From FW021-bin31 sp964647485 (GTDB taxonomy: Bacteria > Bacteroidota > Bacteroidia > Chitinophagales > Chitinophagaceae): DNA of 64,000 nucleotides. Below the pieces are notes generated by a model. That model searched no databases. It saw only the letters and a list, made by a program, of their open reading frames with translations, and was not told the DNA's origin. Of the stretch, positions 44,857 to 52,435 are shown one piece after another. Position 1 is the stretch's first letter. Each line of letters begins with the position of its first letter. A program made the translations under genes and the position numbers. The stretch spans positions 19,676-83,675 of the forward strand of contig CAZYHV010000016.1 in assembly GCA_964647485.1 (NCBI GenBank), in the 5' to 3' direction.

Positions 44857-45462
44857 TTAAGGGAGCTTCTCTGCCATTACAGCAGTGATTTCATTCAATT
44901 TTTTAACTTTATATGAGAAGTTCCCTTTTAGAGAATCTCTTATTTGTTTTAAGTCTTGTAAGACTGTTTCTATTTCGTTGGGTAAGATGTCAGTGAGCAT
45001 CTCACGCATTCGTTTAGCCAAAGTGGGAGATTGCCCATTGGTTGAAATTGCAATCTTTAAATTTCCTTTTTTAACAATACTACCTAAGTAAAAGTCACAA
45101 AGAGAAGGGGTGTCTGCAACATTAACCAAAATATCATGCGCTTTCGCTTCTTTATAAATAGTTCGATTTTCTTCTGCATCGTTTGTAGCAATAACTACTA
45201 AATCTTTTTGAGAAAGATCTTCAGAAGAGAAGGATTTTTCTATAAACTGAACATATGGATATTGCTTAGACAATTCTTTTATTTCGGGAAGAATAGCTTT
45301 CCCAATTAAAGTAATAGGTGCCTGAGGTGCATTAGACACCAGCGCCGATAACTTCTCCAATCCTACATTGCCACCTCCTACAATGAGGGTATGTAGTTGT
45401 TCTAATTTGAAGAATACGGGAAAAAGAGTATTCTCTGTCGGTGCAATTTTTTCAGAATCCAT
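44857..45462 (-). CDS. Precorrin-2 dehydrogenase/sirohydrochlorin ferrochelatase (Met8/CysG N-terminal type)
   Basis: This 201-residue protein oxidises precorrin-2 with NAD and inserts iron to give siroheme. The N-terminal NAD fold has LIVGGGNVGLEKLSALV; VVIATNDAEENRTIYKEA and VNVADTPSLCDFYLGSIVKKGNLKIAISTNGQSP (start positions about 90 and 115) are typical of Met8-like proteins. It is the first half of E. coli CysG as a separate gene. The methyltransferase gene ends 6 bases upstream. Siroheme is the cofactor of the downstream CysI. Confidence 0.9.
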   Translation of the reverse strand: MDSEKIAPTENTLFPVFFKLEQLHTLIVGGGNVGLEKLSALVSNAPQAPITLIGKAILPEIKELSKQYPYVQFIEKSFSSEDLSQKDLVVIATNDAEENRTIYKEAKAHDILVNVADTPSLCDFYLGSIVKKGNLKIAISTNGQSPTLAKRMREMLTDILPNEIETVLQDLKQIRDSLKGNFSYKVKKLNEITAVMAEKLP

Positions 45463-45468
45463 GAGTTG

Positions 45469-46263
45469 TTATATCGAGAATGAAAATTCTTTTTGCTGAG
45501 TTGTTGTTTTCTTTTGCTTATCTTTTGTGTATCTTACGGCTTCGCCGATAATGATAATCCCCGGGCCGCTGATTGCCACATCTTCGAGTTTTTCTTGAAT
45601 ATCATTTATTTCGCCAATGATACGCTGCTCATCAGACATACTTCCATTGATGATAACAGCTACCGGTAAATGATCTTTTCCGGCTTCTTTATAGATATCA
45701 ACTATTTCTCCTATTTTTCTGATTCCCATCAAAATGATGGCTGTAGCTTTAGTTTGTGCTGCCAAAAAGATATCGTTGGAGACCTGTCTGTTTGAGGTCG
45801 TTCCGGTCAATACCCAAAAGCTTTCATTTTTTCCACGTGTGGTTAAAGGAATTTTATTTAATGCTGAAAGCGCAGTAGCACTCGAAATACCCGGAATGAC
45901 GGAAGTCTTAATTTGATAACTTTCTGCATGCACAAGTTCTTCATATCCTCTACCGAAGACAAAAGGATCACCACCTTTGAGTCGTACTACATCACCATGA
46001 GTTAAGGCATATTCTACTATCATGTCGTTAATTTCTGCTTGCGAGTAGGTATGTTTCCCGGCTCGTTTCCCTACAAATCGTTTGATGGCTTTCGGAGATG
46101 CATAAGATAAGGTATCCGGATGCACGAGGGCATCATATAAAATTACTTTTGCACTTTTTAAAGCTTTTACCGCTTTCAGTGTGAGTAATTCTGGATCCCC
46201 CGGACCTGCTCCGACCAATGTTAATTTCGGTAACCTCTTTTTTTTATATAGACATGTACTCAT
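45469..46263 (-). CDS. cobA: Uroporphyrinogen-III C-methyltransferase
   Basis: This 264-residue SAM-dependent enzyme methylates uroporphyrinogen III to precorrin-2. Family motifs are LVGAGPGDPELLTLKAVKAL, VRLKGGDPFVFGRGYEE, VIPGISSATALSALNKIPLT and the Pro-rich loop. It is the equivalent of the C-terminal half of CysG. It is first in the operon cobA-met8-cysJ-cysI. A palindromic candidate operator overlaps the likely promoter 63-97 bases upstream. Confidence 0.94.
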   Translation of the reverse strand: MSTCLYKKKRLPKLTLVGAGPGDPELLTLKAVKALKSAKVILYDALVHPDTLSYASPKAIKRFVGKRAGKHTYSQAEINDMIVEYALTHGDVVRLKGGDPFVFGRGYEELVHAESYQIKTSVIPGISSATALSALNKIPLTTRGKNESFWVLTGTTSNRQVSNDIFLAAQTKATAIILMGIRKIGEIVDIYKEAGKDHLPVAVIINGSMSDEQRIIGEINDIQEKLEDVAISGPGIIIIGEAVRYTKDKQKKTTTQQKEFSFSI

Positions 46264-46325
46264 CTTCTTTCCTTTTTAAATGGGGTTGATATCAGAATTT
46301 TAGATATTTATTCCGCCAAAATTAT

Positions 46326-46350
46326 ATACTCTATAGGTTTGGTAGAGTAT
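46326..46350 (-). promoter_or_regulatory. Palindromic candidate operator at the sulfite/siroheme operon promoter
   Basis: ATACTCTA (46326-46333) and TAGAGTAT (46343-46350) are perfect inverted half-sites separated by 9 bases. The site begins 1 base downstream of the candidate -7 box, so it would cover the transcription start and is suited to repression, perhaps by sulfur or redox control. The binding protein is unknown. Confidence 0.55.
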
Positions 46351-46351
46351 G

Positions 46352-46359
46352 CAAAAGTA
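46352..46359 (-). promoter_or_regulatory. Candidate -7 box (TACTTTTG) of the cobA-cysI operon
   Basis: On the minus strand TACTTTTG matches TAnnTTTG and lies about 90 bases before the cobA ATG. A good -33 TTTG is not seen, which suits a regulated promoter. The bases from 46360 to 46490 contain no gene. Confidence 0.45.
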
Positions 46360-46497
46360 AAGTAGATATTATTAAAAACCAGTAAAAAGAGAGTTTTTTT
46401 TATAAAAGTTTATTCCTGCTTGGCTCTCAAACAGATATAACCAAAGAAAATGTGCTGATTTGTGTGGGAAATTCCTACTAATTTTGTTATATTTTTT

Positions 46498-47003
46498 CAG
46501 CCACAGAAGCACGGAATAGTACGGAATATTTGTGGATATTCCTTTTGCCACTGAAGCACGGAATAGCACGGAATATTTGTGGATATTCTTTTTTGCCGCT
46601 GAAGCATGGAATACCCTCCGTGGCTTTCCGAGCCTCCGTGGCAATTTTTTTCAGCCACCGAAGCACGGAATATTTGTGGATATTCTTTTTTGCCACTGAA
46701 GCACGGAATACCCTCTGTGGCTTTCCGAGCCTTCGTGGCAATTTTTTTTAGCCACCGAAGCACGGAATAGCACGGAATATTTGTGGATATTCTTTTTTGC
46801 CACTGAAGCACGGAATACCCTCTGTGTCTTTCCGATTTTTCGTGGCAATTTTTTTTCAGCCACCGAAGCACGGAATATTTGTGGATATTCTTTTTTGCCG
46901 CTGAAGCATGGAATACCCTCCGTGGCTTTCCGAGCCTTCGTGGCAATTTTTTTCAGCCACCGAAGCACGGAATATTTTCTGTCGTCTTCCATGTTTCGAT
47001 GGC
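46498..47003. repeat. Hairpin repeat array of ~97-bp units
   Basis: Units beginning CAGCCACCGAAGCACGGAAT start near 46498, 46652, 46749, 46857 and 46954. The basic step is about 97 bases, with one longer spacing where an extra TAGCACGGAA block is present and a compound first unit. Each unit has GCCACTGAAGCACGGAATA in the middle and ends with CCGAGCCTTCGTGGCAATTT, so GCCACcGAAG and CTTCGTGGC form nested dyads. The core GCCAC-n-GAAGCAC(A/G)GA is shared with the 67-bp array at 19987-20380. Open frames on both strands here rotate through the repeats and are not convincing genes. The right end is degenerate (TTCCATGTTTCGATGGCA). Confidence 0.88.
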
Positions 47004-47030
47004 AAACTCGAACACAGTAGAATATTGGGA

Positions 47031-47420
47031 TTATCTCAATCCTTCCTTTACTTCTTCTAACCCTATTAAATCTAACGTTTTAATATGTTTAAAATCTTTG
47101 ACGTTTGCCGTTAGTAAGGGCAGATGCTCCGATAAGGCAGTAGCAGCGATAATGGCATCTCCAATACGCATTGATTTCTGTTGTCTTAACTCAATAGATT
47201 GCTCAACAACTTTGTCTGTTAGAGGGATTACCCTGCATAAAGAGAAATAATAATTGGTTAATTCAATTTCCTTTTTTGTGATATTGTGATAGCCCAATAC
47301 TTCGATTTTGGAAATAACAGCAGCAGACAACTTTTGTTTCCCTAATCATTGTCGGAGATATTCTTTATCGGTATGTGCAGAATAAATAAAGATATTGGAA
47401 TCGATACAAATCATGTTCAT
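47031..47420 (-). pseudogene. PIN-domain (VapC-like) toxin with premature stop codon
   Basis: Reading from ATG 47420 gives MNMICIDSNIFIYSAHTDKE followed by YLRQ and then an in-frame TGA at 47346-47348. Translation continues in the same frame to 47031 with intact PIN motifs. The four acidic positions are visible: D in CIDSNIFIY, E in SKIEVLGY, D in RIGDAIIAATAL and D in TANVKDF. One nonsense codon therefore splits a 129-residue RNase toxin. TGA is the normal stop elsewhere in the window, so recoding is unlikely. The 99-residue downstream piece lacks the first catalytic Asp. Adjacent to a VapB-like gene and a repeat array. Confidence 0.8.
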
Positions 47421-47426
47421 CTTTTT

Positions 47427-47645
47427 TTATTCTCTTCCGGGCAATATACGGTCCTTTCTTTGCTCACGCTGCCATGCTACGGGGCCTTTAATAGAATGAA
47501 AGGCTCCCGAATCGGCCATTTCCTTCATCAACTGATAGAGTTCTTCAGATGTGTTTTCTTCCTCTGCTTTTGTTTTTGCATTGGAGGTGGTTTTTGAAAT
47601 AGAAAGCCCCAATGCCCTGGCTAATTGTTCTACTAAGTTTAACAA
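47427..47645 (-). CDS. VapB-like antitoxin remnant
   Basis: This 72-residue frame starts at TTG and ends AWQREQRKDRILPGRE, a C-terminal pattern common to Bacteroidota antitoxins paired with PIN toxins. Upstream the same frame continues as ANDHIRKNQK but has no start codon. An ATG at 47674-47676 would be in frame if one base were added directly after it (ATG-CAAATGAC read as ATG-GCA-AAT-GAC). I infer a single-base deletion, or an assembly error, at the antitoxin start. It precedes the toxin by 6 bases, as in type II modules. Confidence 0.55.
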   Translation of the reverse strand: MLNLVEQLARALGLSISKTTSNAKTKAEEENTSEELYQLMKEMADSGAFHSIKGPVAWQREQRKDRILPGRE

Positions 47646-47794
47646 TTTCTGGTTTTTCCTGATATGGTCATTTGCATAGCGGCTGTTGTTTTATATTATG
47701 AAGGTACGAAAAAAACTTGTTTTAGTATATGACCGCTTTCAGGATCATCCAAATCCCAATCCCCATTTTCTTAATGTAACCTGCCCGTTATTTA

Positions 47795-48406
47795 CTAAAA
47801 TTCGATCCCCGGAACGCTTCCTGCAAGTTGCTCGATCGTATATCTTTCCAGGCATTTTTGTTTATAGGTAAACCAGTTTTTCCGTTCGGTAGATTCATCA
47901 ATAATGGTCTTGAAATTTCTGAAAGGTTTTCTTCTCGATAATGCTGCAGATAACCTTTTCTGGAGCCCGCTATTCTGAATATGTTGGATAAATCCTTCCA
48001 TGAATTCAAAAGACCGGTGCGACTCAGGCGGAGATATGGTGATATAGCCCTTCCATTCCTGCTCGATACGCTTGAGCACTTCATAAAAAGGATTCTCTCC
48101 GTATAATTCTTCGTCTATCTCGTCCATGTTAAACATGAGATTTTCAAGTATAGATGCCGGTATTTCTTCTTTTTCTAAGGTGTGTGGATTGAGATAGCAA
48201 ACCAAACCTGCATTCAGGCTGTCGGCAATCTCACTAATGAGAGAACGGTATTTTTCGGGAATATCTTCTATACCGGGACCTTCATCTTCCGGTTCTTCAT
48301 AAAGTTCTTCTTGCATATACTGATGTAATTTTTCTAACTTCTTTCGGTCATCCCTGAAAGAGCGAAGCATCTGTAAAATTTCATTTAAAAATTGGTTGGT
48401 TTGCAT
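47795..48406 (-). CDS. UPF0158 family protein
   Basis: The frame is open from 48454, but ATG 48406 (MQTNQFLNEILQMLRSFRDD) avoids overlap with the polX end and is preferred; the product is 203 residues. UPF0158 features include SLNAGLVCYLNPHTLEKEEIP, SFEFMEGFIQHI and the C-terminal RRKPFRNFKTIIDES and NWFTYKQKCLERYTIEQL. The molecular function of the family is not established. It lies directly downstream of polX and is probably co-transcribed. The 149 bases between it and the antitoxin remnant hold no gene that I can support. Confidence 0.75.
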   Translation of the reverse strand: MQTNQFLNEILQMLRSFRDDRKKLEKLHQYMQEELYEEPEDEGPGIEDIPEKYRSLISEIADSLNAGLVCYLNPHTLEKEEIPASILENLMFNMDEIDEELYGENPFYEVLKRIEQEWKGYITISPPESHRSFEFMEGFIQHIQNSGLQKRLSAALSRRKPFRNFKTIIDESTERKNWFTYKQKCLERYTIEQLAGSVPGIEF

Positions 48407-48425
48407 AAGAATGAAATAAAAAGTA

Positions 48426-50081
48426 TTATTTTCTCTTTTCCAAACAGTTTTCAAATTCCTGTAATGGAAAACTACTCAGATTTTTTTCTGCTGTTAACCC
48501 TCCTTTTTGTGCACTAAATACGCCATAGACAGTATCTTTTATTCCTTCAACGGAATGTGCATCAGGGTTGATGGATAACAGGGCACCTTTTTGAAGAGCA
48601 TAAGGGATATATGACCAATCTAAGTCTAATCTTCGGGGATGGGCATTGATTTCTATCACTACGTTATTTTTGATGCAGACATCGATGATTGCTTTATGAT
48701 CAATGGGATATCCTTTTCTACTTAGCAGTAATCGTCCGGTAGGATGTCCTAATATTGTGGTGTATGGATTGGAAATAGCAGTTAACAGCCGTTGAGTGGC
48801 TTGTTCTTTTTCCATATAGAGATTGCTGTGAACAGAGGCTATGACCAGGTCAAAGGATTTTAAAATCTCATCATCGTAATCCAGCGAACCGTCAGAGAGG
48901 ATATCCGATTCTATACTTTTAAAGATTTTAAAAGGGGATAATTTTTCGTTAAGTTGATCTATTTCTTCCTGTTGTTGTTGGACCCGCTCTACACTCAAAC
49001 CATTGGCATAGCCTGCTGATTTGCTATGGTCGCTAATGACCAGATATTCCATTCCCAAACGTTGGGCAGCCTTAGCCATTTCTTCTATTGAATTCTTTCC
49101 ATCGCTCCATTTGCTGTGGCTGTGGATAATACCTTTGATATCTGTCTGTTGGATGAGCGATGATTGGGAGGAAGGAATATCTTCTAATGGACATTCTCTC
49201 AATGCCGGAGGTATAAAAGAACATCCTGCATGTCTGAAAATCTCTTTTTCTGTTTGAAATATTTCCTCTTTGAGACCCTTGTTTTTCTTATAAAAGGCAT
49301 GGATGAAATCTTCTGTACCGGTTGTTCTAAATAGGGTAGATCCTGTCTCATTTGGTGAAGAAGTATAGAATTTTACTTTTGGATGAGCTTGTTTTTCTAG
49401 GGTCAGTGTATCTGTTGACTTTTCTGCAATCTGAAAGTCATTGGGAAGATGGGGGAGCATTTTTTCTATAGGTAAAGTCGTTACATATTCTAGTATGTCC
49501 AGCGTATTGCATTGGCGTCTTAATGCGCCGGTAGGAAGGAAATCGACTTCTTTATCGAAGAGATCGTTCAGGTTGTTGAGTAATTCATCGGAATAGGAGA
49601 GGGCTTCTGCATAAAGAAAAAATCCCCGGGATTGCAAGTAATATTCAATTGCTTTTTTGATTTTTTCTTGTGTTTTTGCTCCAAACCCCTTAAATCTTGT
49701 CAACCGGTCTTCATGGCATGCATAGAGGAGCTCTCCCGGGGTTTCTATGCCCATTTCTTTCCAAATAACGGCTAATTTTTTTGGACCGATTCCTTTTATG
49801 CTCAACAAATTTTGGACTCCTTCCGGTGTGTTTTCCTGATATTTTTCCAATTGAGGAAAAGAGCCGGTATCTAGTAAAGTTTCAATCTTTTTGAGGATAG
49901 CAGTACCAATGCCGGGAATCTTTCCGATGTCTTCTATATTCATAGAAGATAGAGCTTTAGGAAGTCGTTCTATTTGTCGGGCAGCATTTGAATAAGAGCG
50001 GATTTTAAAAGGGTTTTCTTCGTGTAGGGTCATCAATTTTGACAAAAGAGAAAATTGACCGGCTATTGTTTTATTATCCAT
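48426..50081 (-). CDS. polX: PolX-family protein with intact PHP exonuclease domain and degenerate polymerase site
   Basis: This 551-residue protein has helix-hairpin-helix motifs (IGKIPGIGTAILKKIETLLD, LSIKGIGPKKLAVIWKEMG), a family X nucleotidyltransferase region (about 160-300) and a PHP phosphoesterase domain (about 310-545). The PHP metal ligands are visible in GIIHSHSKWSDGK, ISDHSKSAG, SIESDIL, ASVHSN, ILGHPTG, EINAHPRR and NPDAHS. In contrast, the usual GDxD site after GSxRR reads TGALRRQCNTLDILE, and the third Asp position reads KFYTSS. The polymerase is probably inactive while the 3'-5' exonuclease/phosphoesterase is retained. Role: DNA repair, inferred. Confidence 0.85.
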   Translation of the reverse strand: MDNKTIAGQFSLLSKLMTLHEENPFKIRSYSNAARQIERLPKALSSMNIEDIGKIPGIGTAILKKIETLLDTGSFPQLEKYQENTPEGVQNLLSIKGIGPKKLAVIWKEMGIETPGELLYACHEDRLTRFKGFGAKTQEKIKKAIEYYLQSRGFFLYAEALSYSDELLNNLNDLFDKEVDFLPTGALRRQCNTLDILEYVTTLPIEKMLPHLPNDFQIAEKSTDTLTLEKQAHPKVKFYTSSPNETGSTLFRTTGTEDFIHAFYKKNKGLKEEIFQTEKEIFRHAGCSFIPPALRECPLEDIPSSQSSLIQQTDIKGIIHSHSKWSDGKNSIEEMAKAAQRLGMEYLVISDHSKSAGYANGLSVERVQQQQEEIDQLNEKLSPFKIFKSIESDILSDGSLDYDDEILKSFDLVIASVHSNLYMEKEQATQRLLTAISNPYTTILGHPTGRLLLSRKGYPIDHKAIIDVCIKNNVVIEINAHPRRLDLDWSYIPYALQKGALLSINPDAHSVEGIKDTVYGVFSAQKGGLTAEKNLSSFPLQEFENCLEKRK

Positions 50082-50088
50082 TCCTTTT

Positions 50089-50131
50089 TTAGCAATAATA
50101 AAAAAAAAAGTCCCGAAATTTCGGGACTTTT
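50089..50131 (-). terminator. Intrinsic terminator after rpmA
   Basis: AAAGTCCCGAAATTTCGGGACTTT (50107-50130) is a perfect 24-base palindrome; on the minus strand it is followed by a long T run. It closes the rplU-rpmA operon before polX. Confidence 0.92.
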
Positions 50132-50159
50132 ATAATGATCTTTTAAAGAAAATGGTCTT

Positions 50160-50432
50160 TTAAGCTTCGGCTTGTACTTCTTCTGTGTTGATAGAAACGA
50201 AGGTTCTTGCTTTTTTACCTTTTTTAAATTCTACCACTCCATCTTTTAGAGCATAGATAGTATAATCTTTACCCAAGCCAACATTTTTTCCCGGATGAAA
50301 TACGGTTCCTCTTTGACGTAAGATAATATTTCCGGCAGTGGCTTCTTGTCCACCAAAAATTTTTACACCGAGTCTCTTACTTTGGGAGTCACGACCATTC
50401 TTTACGCTACCTTCTCCTTTCTTATGTGCCAT
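50160..50432 (-). CDS. rpmA: 50S ribosomal protein L27
   Basis: This 90-residue protein of normal length begins MAHKKGEGSVKNGRDSQSKR and continues GVKIFGGQEATAGNIILRQRGT and HPGKNVGLGKDYTIYAL, the bL27 signatures. Its N-terminal tail reaches the peptidyl transferase centre. It follows rplU by 29 bases in the universal rplU-rpmA order. Confidence 0.97.
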   Translation of the reverse strand: MAHKKGEGSVKNGRDSQSKRLGVKIFGGQEATAGNIILRQRGTVFHPGKNVGLGKDYTIYALKDGVVEFKKGKKARTFVSINTEEVQAEA

Positions 50433-50461
50433 GATGAAATAAGTTATTAAATTTTAAAAAA

Positions 50462-50767
50462 TTATGCGATTTCGTTGATACGGATTTTTGTGAATTGCTG
50501 ACGGAATCCGAATTTTTTGCGATAGCCTTTCCGACGTTTGTGTTTCAAAGCGGTTACTTTATCGCCTTTGGCATGTAGCAATATTTCAGCTTTTACTGTT
50601 CCTTTTGCTTTCTCACCTGCTGCTACTTTATTATTGTCGTCAACCTGTAATAAAACATCAGAGAATTCAACCTTATCACCGGATTTTCCCTCTAAGTGAT
50701 GTACAAAAATTTCTTGGTCTTTGGCAACCTTAAATTGCTGCCCCGCGATATTGACTATTGCAAACAT
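50462..50767 (-). CDS. rplU: 50S ribosomal protein L21
   Basis: This 101-residue protein binds 23S rRNA. It begins MFAIVNIAGQQFKVAKDQEI and ends with the basic HKRRKGYRKKFGFRQQFTKI typical of bL21. It is the first gene of the rplU-rpmA operon, driven by a near-consensus promoter 27-57 bases upstream. Confidence 0.97.
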   Translation of the reverse strand: MFAIVNIAGQQFKVAKDQEIFVHHLEGKSGDKVEFSDVLLQVDDNNKVAAGEKAKGTVKAEILLHAKGDKVTALKHKRRKGYRKKFGFRQQFTKIRINEIA

Positions 50768-50793
50768 GATTTAATTATTCTATCTATTTTTTG

Positions 50794-50824
50794 CAAAAGT
50801 AGGTTTACTTTTCCAATTAACAAA
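50794..50824 (-). promoter_or_regulatory. Promoter of rplU-rpmA
   Basis: On the minus strand TTTG (50824-50821), exactly 19 bases, then TACTTTTG (50801-50794) matches the Bacteroidota consensus. The rplU ATG follows 27 bases later, as expected of a strong ribosomal-protein promoter. The opposite-strand promoter for the GH3-family gene probably uses TACTTTTG at 50864-50871. Confidence 0.85.
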
Positions 50825-50924
50825 TTTTTTGTCTAAAATACTCTTTATCGAATACAAATTCCCTACTTTTGTCCTTTGTTTATTTCTTCTGTCTTTTTTG
50901 GATAGAGGCAAAGATAGTATATTC

Positions 50925-52424
50925 ATGAGTGTTAAACCAATGCTCGCAAAACCACTTGCGCAGTATATACATAAGAAGATACAAAAAGAAGCTAAGAAGG
51001 CACTTTCTTATCAGGATGCCATTCTCCAAGATTTAATTAAAAATGGAAGCAAAACAGTTTTTGGTGACGATCACTATTTAAAGGAGGTTGAACAATATGA
51101 AGGATTTAAGCAGGCGATTCCTATTAGAGATTATGAAGGGCTTTCTACCTACATGGATAAAGTAAAAGAGGGACAACAGAATATCCTTTGGAAAGGGCTT
51201 CCCTTGTATTTTGCCAAGACTTCAGGAACTACCAGTGGCGTAAAATATATTCCTATTACAAAAGATTCTATAGGCAATCATATTAATACTGCGCGGAATG
51301 CGCTCCTTTCATATATTGATGAAACAGGGAATAATGGCTTTACAGGAGGGAAAATGATATTTCTTTCCGGTTCTCCGACCTTAACGCGTACCGGCGGAGT
51401 ACCTACAGGTAGATTAAGTGGTATTGTAAACCATCACATTCCTTATTATCTCAGAAAAAATCAATTACCGGATTTTGAAACCAATTGTATAGAAGATTGG
51501 GAGACTAAATTAGATAAAATCGTAGAACAAACACTGGGTCAGGATATGCGTTTGATAAGTGGAATTCCGCCTTGGATGCAGATGTATTTTGACCGATTGG
51601 TTGAAAAGGGCGGAAAAAGAATACAAGACTTATTTCCTCAATTATCGGTCATTGTACATGGAGGCGTGAACTTTCAACCGTATAAAAAGAATTTGTTTGA
51701 AGCGATAGGTAAACACATTGATACTGTTGAAACTTTTCCTGCTTCTGAAGGCTTTTTTGCTTTTCAGGATAGTCAAAATGAAGAGGGATTATTGTTGAAT
51801 ACAAATTCAGGAATCTTTTTTGAATTTGTGCCTATTGATGAAATTTTTGATACTGATCCTACTCGTCTTTCTCTCCATGAAGTAAAGAAAGGGGTAAATT
51901 ATGCTATGATTATCAATAGCAATGCAGGTTTATGGGGATATAACTTGGGGGATACCGTTAAATTTGTATCACTGGATCCATATCGACTGGTAGTCACCGG
52001 AAGAACCAAGCATTTTATCTCTGCTTTTGGAGAACATGTCATCTCAAAAGAGGTAGAAAATAGTTTGATGAAGGTGGCAGAAAAAGGAGGGATAAAAATT
52101 GTTGAATTTACGGTGGCTCCTTTTGTAAAAACACCGGAAGGTGTGCGTCCTTATCATGAATGGTTTATTGAATTTGAAAGATTACCGGATAATTTGGAAA
52201 ACTTTGCAATGGCAGTGGATAAGGAATTACAAAAGCAGAATATTTATTATAAGGATCTGCAGGAAGGAAATATTTTGCAGACCCTAAAAATTCGTCCACT
52301 GCAAGAAAATGGATTTATTCATTATATGAAATCAATAGGAAAATTAGGAGGACAGAATAAGGTTCCTCGATTAAGTAACAATCGGAATATTGCCGATAAA
52401 CTAAAACAATTTATTAAAGACTGA
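50925..52424 (+). CDS. GH3 auxin-responsive-promoter-family acyl-adenylase-like protein
   Basis: The frame is open from TTG 50829, but a -7 box (TACTTTTG, 50864-50871) lies inside that extension, so ATG 50925 is the likely start (499 residues). The ATP-binding loop YFAKTSGTTSGVKYIPIT and GYNLGDTVKFVSLDPYRLVVTGRTK place it in the GH3 branch of the ANL adenylase superfamily, whose plant members conjugate amino acids to hormones. The bacterial substrate is unknown. It lies just upstream of dxr and rseP, and may be co-transcribed with them. Confidence 0.82.
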   Translation: MSVKPMLAKPLAQYIHKKIQKEAKKALSYQDAILQDLIKNGSKTVFGDDHYLKEVEQYEGFKQAIPIRDYEGLSTYMDKVKEGQQNILWKGLPLYFAKTSGTTSGVKYIPITKDSIGNHINTARNALLSYIDETGNNGFTGGKMIFLSGSPTLTRTGGVPTGRLSGIVNHHIPYYLRKNQLPDFETNCIEDWETKLDKIVEQTLGQDMRLISGIPPWMQMYFDRLVEKGGKRIQDLFPQLSVIVHGGVNFQPYKKNLFEAIGKHIDTVETFPASEGFFAFQDSQNEEGLLLNTNSGIFFEFVPIDEIFDTDPTRLSLHEVKKGVNYAMIINSNAGLWGYNLGDTVKFVSLDPYRLVVTGRTKHFISAFGEHVISKEVENSLMKVAEKGGIKIVEFTVAPFVKTPEGVRPYHEWFIEFERLPDNLENFAMAVDKELQKQNIYYKDLQEGNILQTLKIRPLQENGFIHYMKSIGKLGGQNKVPRLSNNRNIADKLKQFIKD

Positions 52425-52435
52425 TTTAAAAACCT

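Noticed and set aside
46264..46380. Riboswitch in the leader of the siroheme operon
   Set aside because: The 90-base leader is AT-rich and I see no conserved core of SAM or cobalamin riboswitches; the only structure is the operator-like palindrome.
46497..46992. Open frames of up to 149 codons on both strands within the hairpin array
   Set aside because: They are repeats read in rotating frames with compositions set by the repeat (such as FRASVAKKNIHKYS), and several overlap on both strands. No start context or family similarity supports them.
47346..47348. TGA recoded as an amino acid in the PIN gene
   Set aside because: TGA serves as an ordinary stop elsewhere, for example at the end of the genes at 27872 and 52424, so a nonsense mutation is the simpler reading.
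47686..47871. 61-codon + strand frame between the antitoxin and UPF0158 genes
   Set aside because: It overlaps the end of the UPF0158 gene on the other strand and shows no recognisable domain or signal.
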